Numbered from the stretch's first letter, positions 9,580 to 19,262 are shown. The stretch: DNA of 64,000 nucleotides from Pseudomonas frederiksbergensis (GCF_900105495.1 NZ_FNTF01000002.1:2703501-2767500), one strand, 5' to 3'. Numbers and translations are program-made. The notes: generated by a model not told the origin, from the letters alone.

Positions 9580-12500
9580 TCACTCGGCGTAAGAAATCTG
9601 ACCATCGAGCAGTTGAAGATCGGGAGCGCCTGATCCCCATGCGTACACCGTGTCTTGCGGAGTCAGGAGCACCCAATGAGGGCCTGCGTGATAAACCCCG
9701 GCAGCTTCATGGTCTTTTGCCGCCCCTGAGTTGATGCCCCAGGACACTACGGTGAAGTCCTCCAGCAACGCGCTGAAAGACCCATAAGACGCCGACAACG
9801 TGAGTACCGGCCCAATCCCGTGAGGGATCGTTGCTCCCTCGCCCGGTTCTCCCCAAGCGACCAGCGAACCGTCCTTTTTCAATGCGCAGAAGGCGGTAGT
9901 GGTACCGGTAACATGCTGTACATTTTGCAAGGTGCCGGGCGCAGCGCCGCCGAATCGAGAGTTGCCCCAGGCAATCACCGATCCATCTACTTTCAAGGCA
10001 GTAAACGCTGCGCTGGTGGCGCAGATATGCGTCACGTTCAGGAGCTGTTTTGCAATCGCTGCGGGAATCTCTCCGCCATGCTCCTTCGAACCCCAGGCCA
10101 CAACCCTGCGATCAGTCTTGAGGGCTGCGAACGCGCGATTGTTGGCACTCAGGCGGACGGCACCATTGGCTGCGGTTATGTTCAGGCCTTGGGGCCAGGT
10201 CTCTCCCCAGCTGAAGACACGACCGTCACTCAGTAACGCGCTGAAATCAGTTGTCGTGCCGACAACCTGTTTCACCTGTCTGAGTTGTGAGCTGATCGCG
10301 GTAGGAATGACGCCACCGAATGCTTTATGGCCCCAGGCCACGAGGCTGCCATCGGCGCGCAAGGCGACAAATGCACCGCCACCGCTGGCGGCGATTTTTT
10401 TCACGCTTCGGAGTTGAGCGCCGATGAGGGGCGGGATGGTGCCCCCAAACTCGGTAGCACCCCACGCTTTGACAGTGCCATCTCGTTTGATCGCGGCATA
10501 AGCGAGCCCACCGGCCGTGACGTAGCTCACATCCGTGAGATCGACTGGGGGAAGCATCTCGGCGTTATCACTCCAGCCAAAAACACTGCCGTCATTTTTG
10601 GTAATGCACCCGCTGTGACGGTCTGCCAGATTAAACAAACCCGTAATGTTAGCTGGGCGCAGAATGTGTTTTTCGATGAGGGTGCCCTGGTCTTGCAGGG
10701 TGACGATCAAGGGGCGTTCAGGCTCGATGTCGATAAAGTACTGACCTGTAATACCGGAACCGTCGCCTTCATAAGTCCACAACACGTCGCCGCTGCGAGT
10801 GGGAGTCCCATTCAAGAGTGTCGGGTTCGAATAGTAGTAAGGACCACTGGACGAGCGGCTACCAACGATTTGCAGTACGGGGCGGGCTTTGCTGATTTTC
10901 AGGGTCAGCGTGTTCGAATAGCGAGTTTTGTTCTCAGAGGGTCGCTTGACTTCGTACCAGACTTCGACAGTGCCGCGGCGATTGGGCAAGAGGTGGTCGG
11001 TGACGAATTGGCTGACAAGCGTGAATGTCACAGGCTGACCTGCGGTGTGGGAGGTCAGGGTGATCGAATCACTGGTTTTGCCGCTGGTTGATCCCGACCA
11101 GGTGAATTTCACCACGTCTTCAGCTTCTGTACCGATGTAGGGAATCGTCAGTTTGAATCCGGTGAGGACATTTTCAGGGTCGAGTGTGCCGCCTTGTTCC
11201 TTCTCGACTTCAGGAACTACAAGCTCCAGCAACGGAGCCCCGACGATGAGAGTTTCCAGGTGAATGGATTCGCGCTTGGTGGGTTTCTCGTCATCACCAA
11301 TCGAATGGATCAGGTAATACAGGTCAAGTTTGCCGTCCTTGATCGCGACAATATGCTGACCGCTGACAGTGATGGGAATCGGTCGCTGGTTTATCACATC
11401 GTTGTTGCTGATCGGATACCGATCCAGCGCCGGATCGTAGCTGCCGTTGTTGTGTTGGGTGCCCACCCACCTGAGCTCGATTTCCTGCCCGGCAACCATC
11501 GACTCATCGAATGGAATGCTGACGGTGGTGCTCGCGAGTGCTGGGTCAAGTGCACCTTGGCGCGCATCGTCGGCGACGGGCGCTGCCAGGCGATTGGCTG
11601 TACCGATGATGTCAATGAATCGCCCTTTTGATTTCAGGTCTTTCGACCCATCCTGCTTTTCAAGGCGATAGGAAAAAACAGCCTGGGTCTGGGCGAGTAA
11701 ACGCACGACCGCATTTGGCAGCTCCACATTGACGTTGGTATCAGGTTGTTTGTCGATGGTTTTGGAGACATTGATATCCACCGCTGGGCCTTCCAGCGGA
11801 TTGCCCTTGAGATTGACAACAATGGTGTCGTCTTTTTCAAAACTGGGTTTTTTTGCGTTGATCTGGACAATGACCTTTTCGCCACCCAGCGTATCGAGAT
11901 CAAGTATGTGGCCATCCGCTTGCTCGACTAGGGGCGCATCGAGCCGTGAATTACCGGTATCGACCTCGAGCCACTGCGGAGCGCTCCAGTCTTCGGAATG
12001 GTTGTTCACGATATCCCTGACATAAAAGGCGACTGCCAAGCCTTCTTCGTCAGAGTCGCCCACCGAAAGAATGGTTTCTTCGTCAACGGTAATGACGATG
12101 GGGTTGTTTGCCGGATCCTTGATTTGCAGTTCTGTCACCGGGGCCGACTCGACAATCTTCCAGCCCCAGCTCAGTCTGCATATATCGCCCACCGCAATAT
12201 TGGGGTAAATCTCTTTTTTTGCGCTGCCCGGCTTGGGCATGATGGTGATGGGGACGCCGTTTTTGGCGGTTTCTTTGTCCACGACTCCGCCAATGATTTG
12301 CGGGTCAATGAACATGTACAGTTCAGAATGTCCTGGCGTACTGCCATTTTCATCCCTGCCGCCAGGCCTCTCGAGTTTTGCGTAAACGCGGATTGGCGTT
12401 TCTGGCGCGCCTATCCCTTCACTAAGTCGCGTAACGCTGTAGTTCAGCGTGTAAGCGCCTGTGGTTAGGTTCTTTACGAACAAGGTCACGCGCTGATTGA

Positions 12501-12741
12501 CTTCGTTGGCATCAATCTCCTCATGAGCGACTTCAATACCATCGAGCAGTAGCACGACTTTGTCACCCACCTCCATTGGGTCCCATGGCTGGATTTGGCA
12601 CTTCAAGCCGTCATCCGGATTTACGCCTTGGGCGGCGGCGATGTTAATCCCCCATTCGCCCGATGGAAGCGCGGGCTCGGTGCGGTCCGGGATTTCCAGT
12701 TCAACCAGTGAACCGGCATTGGCGGGGAATTGGGAGGCCAT
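9580..12741 (-). CDS. Large protein: Ig-like repeats fused to an RCC1-like repeat array
   Basis: The product is a 1053-residue protein, probably the first gene of the accessory block. The ATG at 12741 has GGAG ~9 bases upstream. Residues ~35-140 hold the shared N-terminal module (LKCQIQPWDPMEVGD ... NYSVTRLSEG ... LERPGGRD), followed by the HSEL linker. Three or four Ig-like repeats follow (for example APLVEQADGHILDLD and VPEVEKEQGGTLDP). From about residue 690 to the end there are some eight to ten RCC1-like repeats with cores such as VKAWGATEFGGTIPP, LVAWGHKAFGGVIP and VIAWGNSRFGG. No signal peptide, RTX motif or membrane helix is visible. It therefore links the Ig family of its downstream neighbours to the RCC1 protein directly after it. 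Its function is unknown. The palindrome at 12806-12821 lies 65 bp upstream of its start. Confidence 0.75.
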   Translation of the reverse strand: MASQFPANAGSLVELEIPDRTEPALPSGEWGINIAAAQGVNPDDGLKCQIQPWDPMEVGDKVVLLLDGIEVAHEEIDANEVNQRVTLFVKNLTTGAYTLNYSVTRLSEGIGAPETPIRVYAKLERPGGRDENGSTPGHSELYMFIDPQIIGGVVDKETAKNGVPITIMPKPGSAKKEIYPNIAVGDICRLSWGWKIVESAPVTELQIKDPANNPIVITVDEETILSVGDSDEEGLAVAFYVRDIVNNHSEDWSAPQWLEVDTGNSRLDAPLVEQADGHILDLDTLGGEKVIVQINAKKPSFEKDDTIVVNLKGNPLEGPAVDINVSKTIDKQPDTNVNVELPNAVVRLLAQTQAVFSYRLEKQDGSKDLKSKGRFIDIIGTANRLAAPVADDARQGALDPALASTTVSIPFDESMVAGQEIELRWVGTQHNNGSYDPALDRYPISNNDVINQRPIPITVSGQHIVAIKDGKLDLYYLIHSIGDDEKPTKRESIHLETLIVGAPLLELVVPEVEKEQGGTLDPENVLTGFKLTIPYIGTEAEDVVKFTWSGSTSGKTSDSITLTSHTAGQPVTFTLVSQFVTDHLLPNRRGTVEVWYEVKRPSENKTRYSNTLTLKISKARPVLQIVGSRSSSGPYYYSNPTLLNGTPTRSGDVLWTYEGDGSGITGQYFIDIEPERPLIVTLQDQGTLIEKHILRPANITGLFNLADRHSGCITKNDGSVFGWSDNAEMLPPVDLTDVSYVTAGGLAYAAIKRDGTVKAWGATEFGGTIPPLIGAQLRSVKKIAASGGGAFVALRADGSLVAWGHKAFGGVIPTAISSQLRQVKQVVGTTTDFSALLSDGRVFSWGETWPQGLNITAANGAVRLSANNRAFAALKTDRRVVAWGSKEHGGEIPAAIAKQLLNVTHICATSAAFTALKVDGSVIAWGNSRFGGAAPGTLQNVQHVTGTTTAFCALKKDGSLVAWGEPGEGATIPHGIGPVLTLSASYGSFSALLEDFTVVSWGINSGAAKDHEAAGVYHAGPHWVLLTPQDTVYAWGSGAPDLQLLDGQISYAE

Positions 12742-12805
12742 CGATGCAACTCCGGTCAGGAAGAAGTGACGGAGTCATTAGGTCTCTAAGTCGAACTGGT
12801 GGCTA

Positions 12806-12821
12806 CTGTCACATTTGACAG
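12806..12821. promoter_or_regulatory. Near-perfect 16-bp palindrome, possible operator
   Basis: CTGTCACATTTGACAG has perfect 6-base arms around CATT. It lies 36 bp after the lapD stop and 65 bp before the start of the Ig/RCC1 gene. The arms are identical to the copy at 3517-3532, and GGCTA precedes both. Confidence 0.4.
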
Positions 12822-12856
12822 TTAGATGAAGGTTTCCGACGAGCGGTCGAGCCGTG

Positions 12857-14797
12857 TCACATCGGCTCCGGCGGCCCAATCAACCGCCCCATCACCCCAA
12901 ACAACCCCAACTCCCGGATCACCTCCAGCTCCCCCTTGGTCTCGACCATCTCCGCAATCAACGGCAAATCAATGCTGTTGGTCGCCCGGAAAATCGCCTC
13001 GATAAACAGCCGTTTATCACTCTGCTCATCAATGTGACGGATGTACGCGCCATCAATTTTCAAGTAAGCCAGACCCAGTTGAGCCAGGTTGCCGATCTGG
13101 CCGAAGCTGCCGCCGAAATGCTGCAGACCGATGCGGTAACCGGTGTTGAGCAGGCTGTGGCTCAGCCGTTGCAGTTCTTCCTGAGGTGGCAGTTGGCGTT
13201 CGTCGATTTCCAGAATCAGCAGGGGGGCAAGTTCGGGCAGCGATTCGAGCATGTCGAGGATGTGTTGCAACTGCGCTGGATCGCGCAGGGTGCTGCCGGA
13301 CAAGCTTAACGCCAGGGGCCAACGGTTGATGATGAGGTAGTCGAGGGTGGCTTCGAGCATGGCCAGGTCGAACCGGGCCGACCAGCCGAGCCGCTCGATC
13401 CACGGCAGAAAATGCCCGGCGGCAATGGCCTCGCCCTGCGGGTCGAGCAGGCGTGCGAGCACTTTGTGATGCAGCACCTGGCTGGTGTCGGCGCATTGCA
13501 CCACCGGCTGGAAATACAGTTGCATCTTGCCTTGGTTCAGGGCGTCGTCGATCCAGGTTTGCCAGTCGTTTTGGGACGGATTCGGCGCGGTGATGGAGTC
13601 GGCCAAGTGGACCCACGGGCGCTCGGGATGTTGCCGGGCTTCGGTCAACGCCTGGTCCAGTCGCGTCAGCACGTCACTGGCGGGCTCGCCGGGGTGGTAG
13701 GGGGCGATCCCCAAGTGCGCCACCGGCATGGCGTCGCTGGCGCCAGTCAGGCGCAGGTTTTCCAGGGTGGCGCTGACTTCGCTGGCCAGGCGTGCAGCAT
13801 CGACGCTGTCCAGCCCGGGCGTCAGCAAGCTGAACTCACCGCCGCGATTGCGCGCTGCAAGCCAGGTGCGACGTTCCGGTGGCTCAGTCAGGCGCTTGAG
13901 CAATTCGCCGACGGCGCTGATCAGCGCATCGGTGCGCTGGCCGCCCAAGCGCTGGTTGAGACCGGCCAGGTCGTTGATCCGCAGCATCAGCAAATGACCA
14001 TCGCTGCTCTGCTCGGAGACCAGCAACTCGTCGGCCAGCTCTTCATCCAGCAAGCGCCGATTGGCCAGGCCCGTAAGGCTGTCCTGATAGGACTCGACCC
14101 GCAGCTTTTCACTGCGTGCGACCTCTTCGGCGAACAGCGCCTTGAGCTTCTCGACCATCTGGTTCATGGCCAACACCACGCGTTTCAACTCCGGTGTGCG
14201 CGGCAGTTTCGGCAGACTGATGAACTCGCGTTTGCTGATGGCTTCGGCCTGCCTGACCATGGTATCGAGTGGCCGAAATTGTCGGCGCAGCAACCAGCCA
14301 CCAAACACGGCACTGAGCAGGCCGCACACCAGCAACCAGATCAGGCTGCCGAGGGTGCTGTCCCAGAGTTTGGCCAGGGCGAACTGCGGATTGCTCAGCA
14401 CTTCGACCCGTGCCGCCTGGACCCAGCCGCGCATGATCAGCGCTTCGCCACCGGGTGGGTGCAGGTCGACCAGGTTCACAAACCAGGCGGGAACGCCTTC
14501 GATTTGCCCCGGCACAGTGCGCTCTACCAGTACCTGAGAATTCTCGATGTTGATGATTCGAATACTGCTGAAATAACCGCTGTCGAAAATCGAGCTGACC
14601 ATTAATTCGATCATCGCCGGGTCATCGATCTGCGCTGTCAACGACAAACCCAACGCGGTGGCGGCGTCCTGAGCGTGGGAGCGCAACTGGCCGATCATCT
14701 GCTCGCGAGAGCTTTCCAGGCTGACAAAAAAACTGCCGCTGAACGCCACCAGCAAGAACAGGCAGATGGCGAGAAACAACTGTTTACGCAGTGACAT
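12857..14797 (-). CDS. lapD: LapD, inner-membrane c-di-GMP receptor controlling LapA retention
   Basis: The product is a 646-residue inner-membrane protein. An N-terminal helix (~7-27) is followed by a periplasmic LapD/MoxY-type domain (~28-145), a second helix (~146-168) and a HAMP region. A GGDEF domain (~235-395) carries the degenerate site RGGEF, and an EAL domain (~405-646) carries KVLAR instead of EAL. Degeneration of both sites is the known LapD signature: it binds c-di-GMP through the EAL domain without making or degrading it. The bound state sequesters the protease LapG, keeping LapA on the surface. The gene lies 22 bp downstream of lapG, clearly in the same operon. Its last ~45 codons are duplicated at 3570-3700. 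Confidence 0.96.
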   Translation of the reverse strand: MSLRKQLFLAICLFLLVAFSGSFFVSLESSREQMIGQLRSHAQDAATALGLSLTAQIDDPAMIELMVSSIFDSGYFSSIRIINIENSQVLVERTVPGQIEGVPAWFVNLVDLHPPGGEALIMRGWVQAARVEVLSNPQFALAKLWDSTLGSLIWLLVCGLLSAVFGGWLLRRQFRPLDTMVRQAEAISKREFISLPKLPRTPELKRVVLAMNQMVEKLKALFAEEVARSEKLRVESYQDSLTGLANRRLLDEELADELLVSEQSSDGHLLMLRINDLAGLNQRLGGQRTDALISAVGELLKRLTEPPERRTWLAARNRGGEFSLLTPGLDSVDAARLASEVSATLENLRLTGASDAMPVAHLGIAPYHPGEPASDVLTRLDQALTEARQHPERPWVHLADSITAPNPSQNDWQTWIDDALNQGKMQLYFQPVVQCADTSQVLHHKVLARLLDPQGEAIAAGHFLPWIERLGWSARFDLAMLEATLDYLIINRWPLALSLSGSTLRDPAQLQHILDMLESLPELAPLLILEIDERQLPPQEELQRLSHSLLNTGYRIGLQHFGGSFGQIGNLAQLGLAYLKIDGAYIRHIDEQSDKRLFIEAIFRATNSIDLPLIAEMVETKGELEVIRELGLFGVMGRLIGPPEPM

Positions 14798-14819
14798 GAA
14801 TCGCTCCTTGCTCAGGTGG

Positions 14820-15527
14820 CTAGCCGTCGCCCACGGCGAACCCTTCGGCCTGCATCTTTTTCAGTACGTCCTGCCAGCGCGACAGTTTTTTCGAGTCGCT
14901 GCTGCGTTTGCCGCCATTGGCTCCCGGCAAGTACAGGCCTTCTGCGTTGAAGGCGTACACCGGCAGCAAGTCTTTGCGTTGGGAAGCGGGGCGGACATCG
15001 CCGATCAAGTTATCCAGCACCAGCGGATCGGCCGTGGGGCTGTTGTAGAACGTCAGCACCATGTGTGCCTGGTTCTGGGACAGGGCTTTGACGTAGGTGA
15101 TGCGCAGCTTTTCGCTGGGAATTCCCAGGTGGCGCAGGCTGAAATATTTCGCCAGTGCGTAGTCCTCGCAATCAGCGGCACCTTTGATCAGGGATTCGAC
15201 GGGCGTAGCCCAGTAATCGGTCTGATGCCAGATGCGGGTGTCGTCCAGAAAGCTCAGTTGCTGATTGAAGAAGCGATTGACCGCGTTCAACTGCTCGCGC
15301 TCGGAGCCGTTGGCTTCGCTACTGAGCATTTGACTCCAGGCCTCGATCCTTCCGCGTCCCGGGCCGAGGGTGCCGTAGCGATCTTCGGCGGTTTGCAGAA
15401 TCTGCGTAAAACTCCAGTTGGCCCCGACACTGACCAGGCTGGTCGACAGGAAAGTGATCAGCAACAGCCATCCGCCGAGCCGAAGTCGGAGCGTTGACCA
15501 TCCTGGGCTACGCGGACTGCGGGACAT
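14820..15527 (-). CDS. lapG: LapG, periplasmic cysteine protease that releases LapA
   Basis: The product is a 235-residue transglutaminase-like cysteine protease. It has an N-terminal hydrophobic segment (~14-37) for export. The catalytic triad is visible as Cys in GAADCEDYA, His in QAHMVL and Asp in LVLDNL. In P. fluorescens LapG cleaves the LapA N-terminus when LapD is not bound to c-di-GMP, causing detachment; calcium is required. The start at 15527 (MSRSPRSPGW) is preferred over the longer open frame because upstream codons run into a REP-type repeat. No strong Shine-Dalgarno sequence is seen. It is the first gene of the lapG-lapD operon. Confidence 0.95.
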   Translation of the reverse strand: MSRSPRSPGWSTLRLRLGGWLLLITFLSTSLVSVGANWSFTQILQTAEDRYGTLGPGRGRIEAWSQMLSSEANGSEREQLNAVNRFFNQQLSFLDDTRIWHQTDYWATPVESLIKGAADCEDYALAKYFSLRHLGIPSEKLRITYVKALSQNQAHMVLTFYNSPTADPLVLDNLIGDVRPASQRKDLLPVYAFNAEGLYLPGANGGKRSSDSKKLSRWQDVLKKMQAEGFAVGDG

Positions 15528-15611
15528 GTCTGGCCGCTCGGGTGCAGATGTCTGAAGTCTAGGCGGTGTTTTTTGAAAGGTAGGGTTGATCGTCGGGTCA
15601 GTTCGCGGACT

Positions 15612-15723
15612 GATCGTTCCCACGCTCCGCGTGGGAATGCATCCAGTGACGCTCTGCGTCACAGAGTCGAAGGGACGCGGAGCGTCCCGGGCGGCATTCC
15701 CACGCGGAGCGTAGGAACGATCA
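15612..15723. repeat. GATCGTTCCCACGC inverted-repeat element, copy 1
   Basis: This element is ~112 bp and starts with GATCGTTCCCACGCTCCGCG. It ends with the complementary sequence, apart from one changed base near the end (GTAGGAACGATC). Internal GACGCTCTGCGTC-like hairpins are present. Other copies lie at 29132, 38573, 44715 and 49125, and a collapsed copy at 36939. It fills the lapG-ybaN gap and is probably a non-autonomous REP/REPIN-like element. Confidence 0.9.
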
Positions 15724-15727
15724 GGGC

Positions 15728-16123
15728 TCAGGGTTTGTGCAGGGTTTTCTGTTTGAGGATGTAAAGGGTCACCAGCACGGCGCTGGTCAGCATGAACCCC
15801 CGCGCCCACGGCAGGGGCACCAGATAGCAGGAAAGCAGGATGCTCGCCCACATCAGGCCGATGGCGTAGACCTTGCCTTTGAGCGGGATGCCGTTGCCGC
15901 TCAGGTAATCGCGAACCCACGGCCCAAGCCGCGGATGTTCAATCAGCCAATGATAAAAGCGCGGCGAACTGCGGGCGAAGCAGGCGGCCGCCAGCAGCAG
16001 GAAGGGCGTGGTGGGCAATACCGGCAGGAAAATCCCGATCACCCCCAGCGCTACGCTTAGCCAGCCGATGGCCAGCAGCACGTAACGCAACATCAGGGAG
16101 CGGTTGCCTATGGGGTTGTCCAT
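15728..16123 (-). CDS. YbaN/DUF454-family inner-membrane protein
   Basis: The product is 131 residues with three to four hydrophobic segments (LRYVLLAIGWLSVALGVIG; LPTTPFLLLAAACFA; then two near the C-terminus). The motif FLPVLPTTPFLLLAA is typical of the YbaN/DUF454 family, whose function is not established. The ATG at 16123 has TAAGG about 8 bases upstream; a TTG two codons earlier is an alternative. It starts 10 bp after the stop of the YecA-like gene, so the two are probably co-transcribed. Confidence 0.88.
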   Translation of the reverse strand: MDNPIGNRSLMLRYVLLAIGWLSVALGVIGIFLPVLPTTPFLLLAAACFARSSPRFYHWLIEHPRLGPWVRDYLSGNGIPLKGKVYAIGLMWASILLSCYLVPLPWARGFMLTSAVLVTLYILKQKTLHKP

Positions 16124-16133
16124 AGGCAAAACC

Positions 16134-16721
16134 TTAGTGGTGACGAGGCTTGAGGATCGCCGGTTTTTCGTCTGGCGCCTGGCACAGCAGGTACAGCGCG
16201 GTCAGGGCTTCCGGGATCTGTACGATCATGTCGTCCATCAGGTTGGCGTCTTTGGCGATATCTTCGAACTCTGGCTGTTCGTCGAACAGACCCGAGCCGA
16301 CCATGATCGGCAGCAGCATTTCGCTGACTTCATCTTCGGCGGTTTCGAACCAGGCGGCTTCGCGCAGGAACACGCCTTCCATGAAACCGATGCACCAGCC
16401 GCGCAGGTCGGAATCATCCGGCTCTTCGCCCAGGTCCAGGTCGCAGGGCAGCTCGAACTCTTCATCGGACGCCAGTTGGCGAGCGATGTGAGCCTTGAGG
16501 GCCAGCAGGGTGGATTCGATCGCTTCACGCTCGGTGTCGTCGGCGTAATGCGGCTCTTCGGCGAAGAGGGCGTCGATCCATTCACGGTCGGGAACGGGTT
16601 CGGAACAGATCGACAGCGCAGTGAGGTAGCCGTGGGCGGCCACGTAGTCCAGCGCCTCGTCATGCAGTTCGTCGGCGTCGAGGAAGACTTGCAGGCGGGT
16701 TAGTTGCTCAGCGAAGGACAT
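16134..16721 (-). CDS. YecA/UPF0149 family protein
   Basis: The product is a 195-residue acidic, cytosolic, mostly helical protein. The segments ELHDEALDYVAAHGYLTAL, RGWCIGFMEGVFL and MDDMIVQIPEALTALYLL fit the YecA/YgfB (UPF0149) family. Members of the family are uncharacterised or implicated in regulation, and some carry a C-terminal SEC-C zinc motif. That motif is absent here; the protein ends KPRHH. A start at 16721 gives a normal family length. It is probably the first gene of a two-gene unit with the YbaN-like gene. Confidence 0.85.
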   Translation of the reverse strand: MSFAEQLTRLQVFLDADELHDEALDYVAAHGYLTALSICSEPVPDREWIDALFAEEPHYADDTEREAIESTLLALKAHIARQLASDEEFELPCDLDLGEEPDDSDLRGWCIGFMEGVFLREAAWFETAEDEVSEMLLPIMVGSGLFDEQPEFEDIAKDANLMDDMIVQIPEALTALYLLCQAPDEKPAILKPRHH

Positions 16722-16835
16722 TAAAGGGCTACCTTGGGAATTTAAACAGATGCGGGAATTCTAGGCCTTCTTGAGCGCTTGGGCCAGCCGCGCGGCATTT
16801 TTGCACCCATGCAGGAGTATGGAATGCCGCAATCC

Positions 16836-16927
16836 CTGTGGGAGCGAGCCTGCTCGCGATGGCGGCAACCCAATCAACATTGATATTGAATGTAACGCCG
16901 CCATCGCGAGCAGGCTCGCTCCCACAG
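16836..16927. repeat. REPIN: paired inverted REP elements (GTGGGAGCGAGC type)
   Basis: Two perfect 30-base inverted arms (CTGTGGGAGCGAGCCTGCTC...) are separated by ~32 bp. This is the typical doublet of Pseudomonas REP sequences, mobilised elsewhere by RAYT transposases. It lies in the 414-bp gap (16722-17135) before recQ. Nothing else coding is seen in that gap; the recQ promoter must lie in its right part. Confidence 0.92.
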
Positions 16928-17135
16928 GTTGCGCGCGGTGTTCGTCCTTATGTGTCCTATCAGCGGCACCCTTTGCCGGACATCGCTCGGGTATACTCCC
17001 GCGTTTTGTGATGCCCTGCCGGCGTCGTGGCTGAAATGTGAAGCGTCATGCAATGCGCACTTACGATTTGTCGGTGCAGCCTTCGTGGTTCTGAACCAGC
17101 CTTGCAGGGATGTTTTTGTGATTTTTGGAGTTTCT

Positions 17136-19262
17136 ATGCTCGAACAGGCTCAACGCGTCCTCAAGGACATCTTCGGCTACGACAGTTTCCGTGGCCGTCA
17201 GGGTGCAATCATTGAGCGCGTGGCCAGTGGCGGCGACGCCCTGGTGCTGATGCCTACCGGTGGCGGCAAGTCCTTGTGCTTTCAGGTGCCGGCGCTGTTG
17301 CGCGAAGGCCTGGCGGTGGTGGTGTCGCCGCTGATCGCCCTGATGGACGACCAGGTCGCCACCCTCGAAGAGCTGGGCGTCGCGGCGGCGGCATTGAACT
17401 CCACGCTCAGCGCCGAGCAGCAGCGCGATCTGGCGGCACGGATCAAGCGCGGTGAAGTGAAAATGCTTTATCTCGCGCCCGAGCGTCTGGTTCAGCCACG
17501 GATGCTGGCGTTCCTGCAAAGTCTTGAAATTTCCCTGTTCGCCATCGACGAAGCCCACTGCGTGTCCCAATGGGGTCACGACTTCCGCCGCGAATACCTG
17601 CAATTGGGCCAGTTGGCGGAATTGTTCCCCAACGTCCCACGTATCGCCCTGACCGCGACCGCCGACAAGCGAACCCGGGAAGAAATCGTCGACCGCCTTC
17701 ATCTTCAGGATGCCGAGCGTTTCCTGTCGAGTTTCGACCGCCCCAACATCTTCTATCGCATCGTGCCCAAAGAGCAGCCGCGCAAGCAGTTGCTGGCGTT
17801 CCTCGCCGAGCGGCGCAGCGATGCCGGTATCGTCTATTGCCTGTCGCGCAAAAAGGTTGATGAGGTAGCGGTGTTCCTCAGCGAGCAAGGTTTCCCGGCG
17901 CTGCCTTACCATGCCGGTCTGCCTAATGACACGCGGGCCCATCACCAGAAGCGCTTCCTCAATGAGGAAGGCCTGGTCATGGTGGCCACCGTGGCGTTCG
18001 GCATGGGCATCGACAAGCCCAACGTGCGCTTCGTCGCTCACCTCGATTTGCCAAAATCCCTAGAGGCTTACTACCAGGAAACCGGTCGCGGCGGCCGTGA
18101 CGGTCTGCCGGCGGATGCCTGGATGGCCTACGGCCTGCAAGACGTGGTGATGCTCAAGCAGATGTTGCAGAACTCCGAAGGTGACGAGCGCCACAAGCGT
18201 CTGGAGCAGCACAAGCTCGACGCCATGCTCTCGCTCTGCGAAGAAACCCGCTGCCGTCGCCAGACGTTGCTGGCCTATTTTGACGAAGACATGCCCGAAC
18301 CCTGCGGCCATTGCGACAACTGCGTCGATGGCGTGCAGACCTGGGACGCCACCGAGCCGGCCCGTCAGGCGCTGTCGGCGATCTACCGCACCGGCCAGCG
18401 CTATGGCGTCGGCCATCTGGTTGACGTGTTGCTGGGCAAGGACAATGAAAAGATTCGCAGCTTCGGTCATCAGCATTTGTCGGTATACGGTGTAGGCAAA
18501 GCGATGGGGGAGAGCGAATGGCGCTCCTTGTTCCGACAACTTGTTGCCCGTGGTCTGGCGGACATCGACCTGGAAGGCTACGGCGGCCTGCGCCTGAGCG
18601 ACAGCTGTCGACCGCTGCTCAAGGGCGAAGTGACCCTGGAGCTGCGTCGCGACCTGAAGCCGCAAACCACGGCCAAAAGCAGCAAGAGCCAGGCGAGCCA
18701 ACTGGTTCGCGGCGAAGAGCGCGAACAGTGGGAAGCCTTGCGCGCCCTGCGTCGAAAACTCGCCGAAGAGCATGGCGTGCCGCCGTACGTCATCTTCCCC
18801 GACTCGACACTGTTGGAAATGCTCCGCAGCCAACCGACCTCGCTGGCGGAAATGGCCACGGTCAGTGGCGTTGGCGCGCGCAAGCTGGAGCGCTACGGCG
18901 AGGCCTTCCTCGAAGTGCTCGGCGGGCAAGTCGAGGCACCGAAAGTGGTGGCCGACCTGCGCCACGAACTGATCACCCTGGCCCGAGCCGGTATGACCCC
19001 GTTGCAGATCGCCGGTCAGCTGCAATGCTCGGAAAAGAACGTCTACACCCTGCTCGCCGAAGCGATTGGCAAGCAGCAGTTGTCGCTGGAGCAAGCGCTG
19101 GATCTGCCTGAAGAGTTGATGGGCGAAATCCAGGATGCGTTCCTCGACGGCGAAGGCGAATTGCCGCCTGTGTCGGAGATTGCCGCACTGTTCGCCGGGA
19201 GAGTACCGGAAGGCGTTTTGTACTGTGTTCGGGCGGCGCTGCAATCCGAATTCGAGATTTAG
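17136..19262 (+). CDS. recQ: RecQ, ATP-dependent 3'-5' DNA helicase
   Basis: The product is 708 residues, normal for RecQ plus HRDC. The Walker A motif is [11 protein letters not shown] (~48-58), and the DEAH box sits in [17 protein letters not shown] (~145). The later helicase motif reads [15 protein letters not shown] and the arginine-rich motif [10 protein letters not shown]. Zinc-binding cysteines are present in CRRQTLL and CGHCDNC (~370-395), followed by a winged-helix RQC domain and a C-terminal HRDC domain (~520-600). It unwinds forks and recombination intermediates in the RecF pathway. The ATG at 17136 is chosen because TTGGAG lies just upstream; the frame is open much further but covers the repeat-bearing spacer. 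Confidence 0.97.
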   Translation: MLEQAQRVLKDIFGYDSFRGRQGAIIERVASGGDALVLMPTGGGKSLCFQVPALLREGLAVVVSPLIALMDDQVATLEELGVAAAALNSTLSAEQQRDLAARIKRGEVKMLYLAPERLVQPRMLAFLQSLEISLFAIDEAHCVSQWGHDFRREYLQLGQLAELFPNVPRIALTATADKRTREEIVDRLHLQDAERFLSSFDRPNIFYRIVPKEQPRKQLLAFLAERRSDAGIVYCLSRKKVDEVAVFLSEQGFPALPYHAGLPNDTRAHHQKRFLNEEGLVMVATVAFGMGIDKPNVRFVAHLDLPKSLEAYYQETGRGGRDGLPADAWMAYGLQDVVMLKQMLQNSEGDERHKRLEQHKLDAMLSLCEETRCRRQTLLAYFDEDMPEPCGHCDNCVDGVQTWDATEPARQALSAIYRTGQRYGVGHLVDVLLGKDNEKIRSFGHQHLSVYGVGKAMGESEWRSLFRQLVARGLADIDLEGYGGLRLSDSCRPLLKGEVTLELRRDLKPQTTAKSSKSQASQLVRGEEREQWEALRALRRKLAEEHGVPPYVIFPDSTLLEMLRSQPTSLAEMATVSGVGARKLERYGEAFLEVLGGQVEAPKVVADLRHELITLARAGMTPLQIAGQLQCSEKNVYTLLAEAIGKQQLSLEQALDLPEELMGEIQDAFLDGEGELPPVSEIAALFAGRVPEGVLYCVRAALQSEFEI

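Noticed and set aside
13412..14605. Plus-strand frame of 397 codons opposite lapD
   Set aside because: Antisense shadow of a well-supported gene in high-GC DNA; its translation has no recognisable motif.
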